From NCBI GenBank assembly GCA_035651595.1, contig DASRFJ010000069.1, positions 1-41,510 on the forward strand: DNA of 41,510 nt, in the 5' to 3' direction. The number at the start of each line of letters is the position of its first letter. The first letter of the stretch is position 1. The position numbers and the translations under genes were made by a program. The stretch is from JAFARZ01 sp035651595 (lineage in GTDB: Bacteria; Actinomycetota; Actinomycetes; Streptosporangiales; Streptosporangiaceae). Under the pieces are notes generated by a model. The model searched no databases and was not told where the DNA came from. It was given only the letters and a program-made list of their open reading frames with translations. Of this stretch, positions 8,531 to 16,037 are shown in pieces.

Positions 8531-9874
8531 TCAGAACGTGTCGATCACCCGCAGTGGTGCGGTCGGATCGTCGTGATCCTGCGCTGCCATCACGGTCAGC
8601 TCTTCCTCCGCCAGTGCGGGCGGCTCCGGCTGCTGCCAGCCGTCACGCTTGATGGCGGCCACGAACGCGTCGACGAACGCCGGGTCGAACTGTGTGCCCG
8701 ACCATTTCCGCAGCTCCGCGATCGCCTCGTGAATCGGGCGCGCGCCGCGATAAGAGCGCGTCGAGGTCATCGAGTCGAACGCGTCCGCCACGGCGAGCAC
8801 CCTGGCGAACTCGGGGATCTCGTCCCCTGCCAGTCCCATCGGGTAGCCGCGGCCGTCGATCCGCTCATGGTGGTGCATGATCCCGGCCAGCGCCTCGTCG
8901 AGGAACCCGATTTCGCGGACGATGTCGAGGCCGCGCATCGGATGCAGCTGGATCGCGGCGTACTCCTCCTCGGTGAGCTTGCCGGTCTTCTGCAGCACTT
9001 TGGTGGGGACGCCGAGCTTGCCCACGTCGTGCAGCATGCCCGCGTACCGGATCGCCTCGACCCGCTCGCTGTGCATGCCGATCTCGCGCGCGATCATCAC
9101 CGAGCCGCGGGAGACCCGCTCGCTGTGGCCGCGCGTGTAGAAGTCCTTGGTCTCGACGGCCTGGCACAGCGCGCTCACCGTCGCCTCGTAGGCGCGCTGC
9201 TGCGCCGCGAACTGCGCCACGGCCCACCTGGCCACGAACAGCGGAACCAGCACCAGCACCGGCGTGAACGGGCCGAGCTGGCCCCATAGCGCGGCGATCG
9301 GCAGGCCGAACGCGCAGTACCCGAGCTCGGTGACGCCGAGCCTGAGATCCAAGCCCGCCAGGCCGCGCTCGCCGGGCTGATCCGGCTTTCTGGTCAGCCA
9401 CAGCACGCCCTCGACCAGCGCATAGTTGACGAGCACGTGAACCAGCGCCACGACGACGAAGATCCCGATCAGCCGCGGGAAGTCCGTATGCGGTACCCCG
9501 ACATGCCCGCCGAGCAGCAAGAAGACCCGGCCCGGCAGGTACCCGGACAGCGCCATCATGCCGCAGTTGAAGATGCGCTTCACCGCGGCGGGAGATCTGC
9601 GGATGGTGAACAGCGTGCAGCCACCGACTATGCCGGCCCCGGCCGGGCCGACCAGCACGACGGCGGCGAGTATCGCCGCGGAGTTGGCCGACCACGTCAG
9701 GTCAGTGGCGCTCAGGAACGTAGCGGTCGACTGGCAGAGGATCACCAGCAACCCGAGTACCACCACGTCCTGCCACCAGGCGGGACCGCCGAACGGACCG
9801 GTCGCAACCAGAACCGCGGCGGTGGCCACGACCACGCCGATATAGACCTGCGCTACTCGTGGAAGCTTGCCCAA
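8531..9874 (-). CDS. Membrane-anchored HD-GYP domain phosphodiesterase
   Basis: This 447-residue protein has about six to seven N-terminal membrane segments (residues 8-235) followed by a complete HD-GYP domain. Signatures are GHSERVS (about 256), HDVGKLGVP (about 286), LHPMRG (about 313), HHHERIDGRGYP (about 338-349) and DAFDSMTSTRSYR. HD-GYP enzymes hydrolyse cyclic di-GMP using two metal ions. The N-terminal membrane part probably senses a signal. The start is TTG at 9874 with GAGGAGG only 4 nt upstream. The protein ends in an acidic tail of about 40 residues. Its downstream neighbour is a degenerate paralogue. Confidence 0.88.
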   Translation of the reverse strand: MGKLPRVAQVYIGVVVATAAVLVATGPFGGPAWWQDVVVLGLLVILCQSTATFLSATDLTWSANSAAILAAVVLVGPAGAGIVGGCTLFTIRRSPAAVKRIFNCGMMALSGYLPGRVFLLLGGHVGVPHTDFPRLIGIFVVVALVHVLVNYALVEGVLWLTRKPDQPGERGLAGLDLRLGVTELGYCAFGLPIAALWGQLGPFTPVLVLVPLFVARWAVAQFAAQQRAYEATVSALCQAVETKDFYTRGHSERVSRGSVMIAREIGMHSERVEAIRYAGMLHDVGKLGVPTKVLQKTGKLTEEEYAAIQLHPMRGLDIVREIGFLDEALAGIMHHHERIDGRGYPMGLAGDEIPEFARVLAVADAFDSMTSTRSYRGARPIHEAIAELRKWSGTQFDPAFVDAFVAAIKRDGWQQPEPPALAEEELTVMAAQDHDDPTAPLRVIDTF

Positions 9875-9925
9875 GCTGCCTCCTCGAAGTTAGCAAGTAC
9901 CCCGGTACATCCGCCCTTCGGTGTC

Positions 9926-10012
9926 CTAGTTCCAGGTAACGCCGTATGCCCCCACGCAGACAGCCTGGCCGACCACAAAGCACGCAGTGTTCAGTGGCAT
10001 GATCGCCCTCAT
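9926..10012 (-). CDS. Unannotated 28-residue hydrophobic peptide
   Basis: A short ORF, below most gene-finder thresholds, starts with ATG at 10012 and has a strong Shine-Dalgarno (GGGAGG at 10025-10020, 7 nt spacer). It encodes a 28-residue peptide with a hydrophobic middle (about residues 4-24) and Cys at positions 11 and 19, ending in Trp-Asn. It sits 51 bp upstream of the HD-GYP gene on the same strand. It could be a small single-pass membrane protein or a leader peptide for that operon. No family was recognised. Support is only the ribosome-binding site, position and composition. Confidence 0.45.
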   Translation of the reverse strand: MRAIMPLNTACFVVGQAVCVGAYGVTWN

Positions 10013-10216
10013 CAACGAACCTCCCTCACGCAGGGCAAATACAGCTCCCTGGCGCACTACCAAGGTCAGGATAACGGCATGGTGGCGTTTCGCGCAGACC
10101 TAAATGCTTATCGTGCGCAAGTAGTTGACACGGTAGCCACACAGGGCAACCAGGTATTCGGACATAAGCCACATATTGGAACCGGGAGTCGCAGAGATCA
10201 CACTATATCGTGACAA
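10013..10216. other. Intergenic region between rsrA and the HD-GYP operon
   Basis: About 200 bp with lower GC than its surroundings. Apart from the Shine-Dalgarno of the 28-codon ORF at its left edge and the hairpin at its right edge, I see no gene. A promoter for the HD-GYP operon on the minus strand is expected here, but no convincing -35/-10 pair was found. Confidence 0.5.
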
Positions 10217-10232
10217 GACGCTACGAAGCGTC
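10217..10232 (-). terminator. Hairpin at the end of the sigR-rsrA operon
   Basis: GACGCT-ACGA-AGCGTC forms a perfect 6-bp stem with a 4-nt loop. It overlaps the rsrA stop codon (10231-10233) and on the minus strand is followed by TTGTC. It is a plausible weak intrinsic terminator for sigR-rsrA. The U-tract is short, as is common in actinobacteria. Confidence 0.5.
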
Positions 10233-10503
10233 ACTCAGCGAACTCGATCGTGGCCTGGATCTCGCGGATCCGGATCAGCACCTTGCTGCGCAGCTCGGAC
10301 GGCACCGGGTCGCAGCCGCAGTGCTTGGCGACAAGCCGCTTCACGGACTCCTCCAGGCCATACTCGCGCAGGCAAGGCCCGCACTCGTCGAGGTGCTGGC
10401 GGATCTTGGCGCAGTCCATGTCGCCCATCTCGCCGTCGAGGTAGCCATAGACCTTGTCCAGCACCTCGGTACACGGGGTTTCGTGCGGTTTTCCGCAGCT
10501 CAT
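10231..10503 (-). CDS. rsrA: Zinc anti-sigma factor RsrA
   Basis: This 90-residue redox-sensing anti-sigma factor binds SigR and releases it when thiols are oxidised to disulfides. It carries the ZAS motif H37-DE-C41-GP-C44, plus Cys 3, 11, 31, 62 and 64. Cys3, Cys11, His37, Cys41 and Cys44 match the positions known for Streptomyces RsrA. Its ATG overlaps the sigR stop as ATGA (10500-10503), so synthesis is coupled to its target. One difference is that the Cys-Cys pair near residues 61-62 of the Streptomyces protein appears here as HCGC. The family call is secure. Confidence 0.93.
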   Translation of the reverse strand: MSCGKPHETPCTEVLDKVYGYLDGEMGDMDCAKIRQHLDECGPCLREYGLEESVKRLVAKHCGCDPVPSELRSKVLIRIREIQATIEFAE

Positions 10504-11150
10504 TTCGCATCCTCCCCGGAACCAGAGCTGGCACCCGAGCCGGACCCGTCGCCATCTGGCGCCATGCCGCGTTCGGCGGCGTAGTCCTGGAGTAGCTCCC
10601 GCAGCTGGCGGCGGCCACGATGCAGCCGTGACATCACGGTACCAATCGGAGTGTCCATGATGTCGGCAATCTCCTTGTAGGCAAAGCCTTCTACGTCGGC
10701 CAGGTATACCGCGATCCGGAACTCCTCCGGCAACTCCTGTAGTGCCGACTTGATGTCCGAGTCCGGCAGCCGTTCCAGCGCCTCGGATTCGGCCGACTTC
10801 AGCCCGGTCGAGGTGTGCGACGCGGCCCTGGCCAGCTGCCAGTCCTCTATCTCCTCAGCACCCGAACGCTGCGGCTCGCGCTGCCGCTTGCGGTAGGTGT
10901 TGATGAACGTGTTAGTGAGGATGCGGAAGAGCCAGGCCTTGAGGTTCGTCCCCTGCTGGAACTGATGGAATGAGGCGTACGCCTTGGCGAACGTCTCCTG
11001 GACCAGGTCTTCAGCGTCCGCTGGGTTACGAGTCATCCGGAGGGCGGCAGAGTACAGCTGATCAAGGTACGGGAGCACCTCGGCCTCGAAGCGCTGACCG
11101 CGCTCTTCGAGAGTCTCCGGAACGGGACCCACCCCCTCTAGGGAGATCAT
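10500..11150 (-). CDS. sigR: ECF sigma factor SigR (disulfide stress)
   Basis: From ATG 11150 this is a 216-residue ECF sigma factor. Region 2 contains YSAALRMTRNPADAEDLVQE, and AWLFRILTNTFIN follows. Region 4 contains EEFRIAVYLADVEGFAYKEI and IGTVMSRLHRGRRQL. These are nearly identical to Streptomyces SigR, which directs thioredoxin, mycothiol and protein-quality genes under thiol oxidation. The same frame is open upstream to an ATG at 11276, adding 42 residues, and to a GTG at 11132 that shortens it by 6. The 11276 start lies only a few nucleotides downstream of the predicted SigR promoter, so a long isoform like the Streptomyces SigR-prime is plausible. The C-terminal tail is Gly/Ser-rich. 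Confidence 0.92.
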   Translation of the reverse strand: MISLEGVGPVPETLEERGQRFEAEVLPYLDQLYSAALRMTRNPADAEDLVQETFAKAYASFHQFQQGTNLKAWLFRILTNTFINTYRKRQREPQRSGAEEIEDWQLARAASHTSTGLKSAESEALERLPDSDIKSALQELPEEFRIAVYLADVEGFAYKEIADIMDTPIGTVMSRLHRGRRQLRELLQDYAAERGMAPDGDGSGSGASSGSGEDAK

Positions 11151-11285
11151 CACCGGTCTGCTGGGTCGCAGATCGTATGAGCGGGAGGATACCGTGCCCG
11201 GTTCCGCAGTCCTGCTAGCGAGGCCGGCTGCGCCGGCGGGCATAAGGACGCCGCGAGGCGGCGAGGCGACTGGCATGTCCGCTGT

Positions 11286-11312
11286 AACACGATCACCAGC
11301 CCGCGAAATTCC
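11286..11312 (-). promoter_or_regulatory. SigR-type promoter before sigR
   Basis: On the minus strand GGAAT (11312-11308) is followed after 19 nt by GTT (11288-11286). This matches the SigR consensus GGAAT-N18/19-GTT and would make sigR autoregulated, as in Streptomyces. The predicted transcription start is at about 11278-11280, almost on top of the ATG at 11276. Confidence 0.65.
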
Positions 11313-11332
11313 GCGAACGGGCTGGCGGGGGC

Positions 11333-12616
11333 ATGGGTGTGCCGATTACTGGGCATGTACTAGGGACGGGCGTACCGGCGCCCCCTCTCATCAGCCAGGG
11401 GTCCTCATTGGTCGTGCAGTACGCGACGACCGCGTCAGCGACTGATTTCGTCGCGTCCGATACCGTCGATGCCTACTGGCGGTTCTATCAGGCGGTCACC
11501 CGGGCGCAGCTGATCGCGTGGCTGCCGTCGGGCAGGCGGTTCCTTGTTGACGTCTCCGGCCCGCGCGGGGACGGCGCCCTGCTGGCCGCCAGGGCCGGGC
11601 ACAGCGTGCTCCGCGTGCTCGACCCCGAACACGCCGCGCACCGGGCCACTCGACGCCAGCCCGGGCTGCACACGCTGATCGCGGACACCGCGAACCTGTC
11701 TTTCCTGCCCAGCGGGTGCGCCGACGCGGTGCTGGCGGGTGACCGCGCCCTCTCCACCCACCTGGCCGCCGAAGACATGATCGCCGAGATCTCCCGCGTG
11801 CTCCGGCCCGCGGGCCGGGTGCTGGCCTGCGTGGACTCCCTGGTGCTCGGCATGGCGGTGCTGGCCGACCAGCATCGCTGGCCGCACCTGGCGGACCTGC
11901 CGTACGCCGAGGTGGTGCTCATCCCCTGGCCGGATGGCTCGATCACCCGCTGCTACGGCACGGACCAGCTCAGGGAGCTGTTCGGCGGCGCCGGGCTGAG
12001 GGTCAGCTGGGTGCGGCCGCTGACCGTACTCTCCCAGTCCATGGTCAGCCGGGTGCTCCGCCAGGACCCGGCCGCGATGCCCCGCCTGGTCCGCGCCGAG
12101 CTCAGCGCGCACACCGAAGAGGCCAAGGCCGATGAGGCCTTCGGCGTGCAGCTGGTGGTCTGCGCCTACAAGGGTTTAGCGGTCAAGCGGTTACCGGCGG
12201 CGAGCCTGCTTGGCCTGGCAGCCGACGCAGCGCGCGGCGTCCGGGCGTGCCTCCAGCCGCCCCTCCGGTATCTCGTGGCCGCAGTCCACACACCGCCCGT
12301 ACCTGCTCTGCTCGATCCGCAGCAGTGCGGCGAGCACCATGTCGCGCTGGCCCTTCGCGGAGTGCAAGATCGCCTCGGTCCTGTCGTTCTCGGACAGGAC
12401 CGAGCCGGCGTCGGCCGAGTCCTTCTCCATCACCGCGGCTCGCCGCGGCTCTGGCCCTTCCAGGTAAGAAATCGACCGGTCCAGTTCCTCGCGCATTTCC
12501 TCCAGGCGCTTACGGGCGGTGCCGATGTCCACTCAACCCTCCAAGAATTCGCCTCCCGTGGGCAGCGGCCTGATCAGCTCTGGACCGTTGTTCCGCACGA
12601 AATTGACATCCGTTGA
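11333..12616 (+). CDS. Class I SAM-dependent methyltransferase with antisense C-terminal extension
   Basis: Residues about 60-200 look like a class I methyltransferase. There is a Rossmann start (RRFLVDVSGPRGDG), an Asp at the end of beta-2 (RVLDPE), and the later motif EISRVLRPAGRVLACVDS. Motif I is atypical, lacking the usual GxGxG. The recognisable protein ends near residue 283 (about 12180), but no in-frame stop appears until 12616. The last 140 or so codons therefore lie antisense to the whole dksA gene and the end of yedK, and are Arg/Gln-rich, as expected of a shadow frame. Alternative start: TTG at 11408, which has AGGGG 6 nt upstream. The substrate is unknown. Confidence 0.65.
   Translation: MGVPITGHVLGTGVPAPPLISQGSSLVVQYATTASATDFVASDTVDAYWRFYQAVTRAQLIAWLPSGRRFLVDVSGPRGDGALLAARAGHSVLRVLDPEHAAHRATRRQPGLHTLIADTANLSFLPSGCADAVLAGDRALSTHLAAEDMIAEISRVLRPAGRVLACVDSLVLGMAVLADQHRWPHLADLPYAEVVLIPWPDGSITRCYGTDQLRELFGGAGLRVSWVRPLTVLSQSMVSRVLRQDPAAMPRLVRAELSAHTEEAKADEAFGVQLVVCAYKGLAVKRLPAASLLGLAADAARGVRACLQPPLRYLVAAVHTPPVPALLDPQQCGEHHVALALRGVQDRLGPVVLGQDRAGVGRVLLHHRGSPRLWPFQVRNRPVQFLAHFLQALTGGADVHSTLQEFASRGQRPDQLWTVVPHEIDIR
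12191..12532 (-). CDS. DksA/TraR family C4 zinc-finger protein
   Basis: This 113-residue protein has an N-terminal coiled coil (residues 1-75, LEEMREELDRSISYLEG...) and a C-terminal C4 zinc finger. The finger reads C-VD-C at about 86-89 and C-VG-C at about 103-106, with the family segment HEIPEGRLEARPDA between. Members bind the RNA polymerase secondary channel or act as general stress regulators. The GTG start at 12532 directly abuts the stop of the upstream YedK-type gene (TGAGTG), so the two are probably co-translated. The methyltransferase frame on the other strand covers it completely. This gene is clearly the real one there. Confidence 0.9.
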   Translation of the reverse strand: MDIGTARKRLEEMREELDRSISYLEGPEPRRAAVMEKDSADAGSVLSENDRTEAILHSAKGQRDMVLAALLRIEQSRYGRCVDCGHEIPEGRLEARPDAARCVGCQAKQARRR

Positions 12617-13243
12617 TACTGAATATGACGTCATGGTGCCCTTCGACTGGGCGGGCACCATTGCCGCATGCAGCTGACTGATCTCTGTGTTCTCGGGGTC
12701 GAGCCAGTCACCCCACAGGTCGGGCTCCACGATCATCGGCATCCTGTCGTGAATCTGCCCGACGTCGTCGGTGGCCTGGGTCGTTATCACCGCGGCCGTC
12801 CACAGGAAAGCCAGCTCGTGGTCCTCAGGCACGGCAGGATCTCGCCACAGCTCGTAAATACCGGCCATGGCCAGAATACCACCGTCCGTTCGGATGATAT
12901 AAAATGGTTTTTTGTCTTTCCATTCGTAGTAGCCGTCGGCGGGCAGCAGGCACCGCCGCTTCGCGAAAGGCCGCCGGAAGGCCGGCTTCTCCGCCACCGT
13001 CTCGGCGCGGGCATTGATCATCCGCGCGCCGATTTTGGCGTCCTTGGCCCAGAACGGCACCAGGCCCCATTTCACGGTGTGCAGCTCCCGCTCCCCGTCC
13101 TGGCCGCCCGTCACCGCGTAGATCTTCTTGGTGGGCGCGACGTTGTAGTCCGGGGCAGGCTCGTCCGTCACCCGGTCGCGCGTGACGCCGAACTCCTCAA
13201 GGAGCTCAAGGCGCTTACGCGCTGACACGAAACGACCACACAT
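12533..13243 (-). CDS. SOS response-associated peptidase, YedK/HMCES family
   Basis: This 236-residue protein caps abasic sites in single-stranded DNA by a thiazolidine crosslink through its N-terminal Cys. MCGRF at the start gives Cys2 after Met removal, which fixes the start at 13243; the longer frame to 13384 would bury the Cys. Other family signatures are YNVAPT (about 35), WGLVPFWAKD (about 60), INARAET (about 75), LLPADGYYEWK with the catalytic Glu (about 95-105), and QIHDRMPMIV with the active-site His (about 160). It is divergent from aroA and cotranscribed with the DksA-like gene. Confidence 0.93.
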   Translation of the reverse strand: MCGRFVSARKRLELLEEFGVTRDRVTDEPAPDYNVAPTKKIYAVTGGQDGERELHTVKWGLVPFWAKDAKIGARMINARAETVAEKPAFRRPFAKRRCLLPADGYYEWKDKKPFYIIRTDGGILAMAGIYELWRDPAVPEDHELAFLWTAAVITTQATDDVGQIHDRMPMIVEPDLWGDWLDPENTEISQLHAAMVPAQSKGTMTSYSVSTDVNFVRNNGPELIRPLPTGGEFLEG

Positions 13244-13360
13244 GCATCCTGCCTCTGAGATGGATACGTTCGTACACGACCCGTTAAGCGTAGATTCGCA
13301 TTTCATTGCCAGAATCCGGGTCCGCCAAACGCGGCCGTGGTCTTCGATAAGGTCAACGGT

Positions 13361-14671
13361 ATGACTACCTGGCCCGCGCCGCACGCCACCGGACCGGTCC
13401 GCGCGCAGGTCAGGCTGCCTGGATCCAAATCAATCACAAACCGCGCGCTCGTGCTCGCCGCGCTGAGCGGCACGCCGTCGGTTATCGAAAATCCGCTGCA
13501 CGCTCGCGATACGCGGCTGGCCGCGGCGGCACTCTCCGTCCTCGGCGCTACCGTCTCCCATGACGGCGGAACGACATGGCGCATTACCCCTGGGTCCCCC
13601 GCACCGGGCACCACCCTGAGCGTCGACGTGGGTAATTCCGGCACGTGCATGCGGTTCCTGCCGGCGGTGGCCGCGCTGACCGGCGCCGTGGTCCGGTTCG
13701 ACGGGGACGCGCGGGCGCGGGAGCGGCCGGTGGGCGCGCTGCTCGGCGCCTTGCGTTCGGTGGGCGCGGACGTGCGGGGCGACGCGGTGCCGTTCACCGT
13801 GCACGGGTCCGGCTCGGTGCGCGGCGGGTCCGTGGTGCTGGACGCGTCCGGGTCCTCGCAGCTGGTGTCCGGGCTGCTGCTCGCGGCCCCGAGGTTCGAG
13901 CAGGGCCTTGAGGTGCGGCACTCCGGGCCGCCGGTGCCGTCCATGCCGCACATCGCGATGACCGCGCGGATGCTGCGTTCTTGTGGTGCTGAGGTTGTGT
14001 CGTCTGGTGGGCCGCGACCTTCTTCGTGGCGGGTCTCGCCGGGGCCGCTGTCGGTCGGTGTCATCGACGTGGAGCCGGACCTGTCCAACGCGGGGCCGTT
14101 CCTGGCCGCGGCGCTGGTGACCGGCGGCACGCTGGTGATCGAGGGATGGCGGGCGGACAGCCTCCAGGCCGCGTCGGCGATCCTTGAGGTGTTCACGGCG
14201 ATGGGCGCGTCGTGTGCCGTGGGGCCATCGGGCCTGACGGTGACGGGGACTGGCACGGTGCGCGGGATCACCGCGGACCTGCGGGACGTCAGCGAGCTCG
14301 CGCAGGTGCTGACCGCGTGCGCGGCCGTGGCCTCGTCGCCGTCGGAGTTCAGCGGGATCGGGCACATGCGGACGCACGAGACCGACCGGCTCGCCGCGCT
14401 GGTCAAGGAGATCAACGCGCTGGGCGGCGACGTGACCGAGCTGCCCGACGGGCTGTCGATCCGGCCGCGGCCGTTGCGTGCTTCTTCGTTTTTCAGCACC
14501 TACGAGGACCACCGGATGGTGATGGCCGCGGCGGTGCTCGGGCTGTGCGTGCCGGGGCTCAGCGTGGCCGGCGCGGAGACCGTCGGAAAGACGTTCCCCG
14601 GGTTCATGGACACATGGCGAGCGATGCTGGCGGAGCCGGCTGCGCCGGCGGGACGGGAGCCGGAGCCCTGA
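13361..14671 (+). CDS. aroA: 3-phosphoshikimate 1-carboxyvinyltransferase (EPSP synthase)
   Basis: This 436-residue enzyme transfers enolpyruvate from PEP to shikimate-3-phosphate in aromatic amino acid synthesis. Motifs are LPGSKSITNRAL (about 20-31), the PEP loop GNSGTCMRFL (about 90-99), RARERPVG (about 120), SSQLVSGLL (about 160), DLSNAGPFLAA (about 240), HMRTHETDRL (about 338) and YEDHRMVMA (about 380). The ATG at 13361 was chosen because the homologous N-terminus begins there. Only a weak AAGG precedes it. The stop overlaps the proposed CTG start of rsgA. Confidence 0.95.
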   Translation: MTTWPAPHATGPVRAQVRLPGSKSITNRALVLAALSGTPSVIENPLHARDTRLAAAALSVLGATVSHDGGTTWRITPGSPAPGTTLSVDVGNSGTCMRFLPAVAALTGAVVRFDGDARARERPVGALLGALRSVGADVRGDAVPFTVHGSGSVRGGSVVLDASGSSQLVSGLLLAAPRFEQGLEVRHSGPPVPSMPHIAMTARMLRSCGAEVVSSGGPRPSSWRVSPGPLSVGVIDVEPDLSNAGPFLAAALVTGGTLVIEGWRADSLQAASAILEVFTAMGASCAVGPSGLTVTGTGTVRGITADLRDVSELAQVLTACAAVASSPSEFSGIGHMRTHETDRLAALVKEINALGGDVTELPDGLSIRPRPLRASSFFSTYEDHRMVMAAAVLGLCVPGLSVAGAETVGKTFPGFMDTWRAMLAEPAAPAGREPEP

Positions 14672-15699
14672 GCCGGGGTTACGACCGGCTCGACGAGGAC
14701 GATGTCCGGGTGCGCCCCGGGCGCGGCTCACGACCGCGGACCAGGACCAGGCCGTCGCACGACACGGCGCTGCCCGCGTTCGTCACCACGGTGGACCGCG
14801 GCCGCTACGGCTGCGTGACCGATTCTGGCCAGCTGATCGTCGCGATGAAGGCGCGTGAGCTGGGCCGGGGTTCGGTGGTGGTGGGTGACCGGGTCGCGCT
14901 GGCCGGCGACGTCTCCGGGGGGCCGGGCACGCTGGCGCGGATCGTGCGGATCGTCGAGCGGACGTCGGCGCTGCGCCGTTCGGCCGACGACACCGATCCG
15001 GTGGAGCGGGTCATCGTCGCGAACGCCGACCAGATGGTGATCGTGTGCGCGCTGGCCTCGCCGGAACCGCGGCTGCGTTTCGTCGACCGGTGCCTGGTCG
15101 CGGCCTACGACGCGGGGCTGACGCCCATTCTGGTGCTGACCAAGGCCGACCTCGCCGCGCCTCGTGCGGTCCGGCGTGTCTACGCGCCGCTCGGGGTTTC
15201 CGTGATCGTTTCCCGTAAGCCGCTGCCGTCCCGGACGCTGTCGTCGCTGCGTTCGGCGCTGGCTGGGCGGGTGAGCGTGCTGATAGGCCAGTCGGGTGTG
15301 GGCAAGTCCACGCTGGTGAACGCCCTGATGCCGGAGGCGGTCCGGGCGACCGGCGCGGTCAACCCGGTGACCGGGCGGGGGCGGCACACGTCGTCGTCGG
15401 CGGTGGCGTTTCCGCTGGTCGCGCGCGGCAAGCCGCCCGGCTGGCTCATCGACACGCCGGGACTGCGCGGGTTCGGGCTCGGGCACGTGTCAGCGGACCG
15501 GGTGGTGGAGGCGTTCGGCGACCTGGATCCCGCCGGATGCCCGCCAGGGTGTGCGCACGTGGTCGTCTCTTCGGACGGTGCGCTGGCCGGGCCCGAGGGG
15601 TGCGCGCTTGACGAGTGGGCCCGTGAGCACCACGCCGAGGCGCGCCTGGACTCGCTGCGCCGGCTCCTCGCCAGCCGCGAGGGCACCTCGCACGACTGA
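14668..15699 (+). CDS. rsgA: Ribosome small-subunit GTPase RsgA
   Basis: This roughly 343-residue circularly permuted GTPase helps mature the 30S subunit. It has an N-terminal OB domain and G-motifs in permuted order: G4 TKAD (about 156), G1 GQSGVGKST (about 208), G2 GRGRHTSS (about 238) and G3 DTPGLRGF (about 263). A C-terminal zinc-binding Cys/His segment (CPPGCAHVVV...) follows at about 291. Similarity to the Streptomyces protein reaches the region LSRGYDRLDEDD, upstream of every nearby ATG/GTG. CTG at 14668, overlapping the aroA stop as CTGA with GGAG 8 nt before it, fits best. Alternatives are ATG 14614 (inside aroA) and GTG 14710. Confidence 0.88.
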   Translation: MSRGYDRLDEDDVRVRPGRGSRPRTRTRPSHDTALPAFVTTVDRGRYGCVTDSGQLIVAMKARELGRGSVVVGDRVALAGDVSGGPGTLARIVRIVERTSALRRSADDTDPVERVIVANADQMVIVCALASPEPRLRFVDRCLVAAYDAGLTPILVLTKADLAAPRAVRRVYAPLGVSVIVSRKPLPSRTLSSLRSALAGRVSVLIGQSGVGKSTLVNALMPEAVRATGAVNPVTGRGRHTSSSAVAFPLVARGKPPGWLIDTPGLRGFGLGHVSADRVVEAFGDLDPAGCPPGCAHVVVSSDGALAGPEGCALDEWAREHHAEARLDSLRRLLASREGTSHD

Positions 15700-15714
15700 T
15701 TGCGCGCGGGTGTA

Positions 15715-15980
15715 GTCGTTCCGGAGAAGCCCGCGTTTGCGGCCTGCCGGCAGGCCCGCCGTGCTGACTGCCCGCAATGCTCCAGTTGTCCCCGGCATTG
15801 CACGGGCCCCCCGCGGTCCATGCGCGCTTGAGAAGGCACCCGAAATCATTGCGGACAGTTACCCCCCCGAATTGGGTGGGTAACTGTCCGCAATCATCGG
15901 CCCGGCTCGCTCCCGCGCCCGGAATTTGCCGAATGTCCAGGTTCGGGCGGGTGGGTGTCCTAGCGCCGCCGGGCCGCGAG
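15715..15980. repeat. Dispersed intergenic repeat with central 47-bp palindrome (copy 1)
   Basis: This stretch shares order and sequence with 35140-35390. The shared blocks are a GTGCTGnCTGCCCGCAATG block, a CCAGTT block, GAnAAATCATTGCGG, a central palindrome, a CTCGCTCnCGCGCCC block and TCCAGGTTCG. The palindrome at 15848-15894 has 17-bp perfect arms (ATTGCGGACAGTTACCC and its complement) and a 13-nt centre. No gene is conserved between the copies. It may end rsgA transcripts as a bidirectional terminator, but the long flanking similarity points to a dispersed REP/BIME-like repeat. It fills the gap between rsgA and the small Cys-Tyr gene. Confidence 0.75.
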
Positions 15981-16037
15981 ACATGGCAGCCCGCAAGCCG
16001 CTCGACGAACCAGGAGGAATCGGGCTCGGCCCGGCCG

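Noticed and set aside
13244..13360. Possible LexA (SOS) box between yedK and aroA
   Set aside because: Only a half-site CGAAC/GTTCG is present; the second half does not match, so LexA control cannot be claimed.
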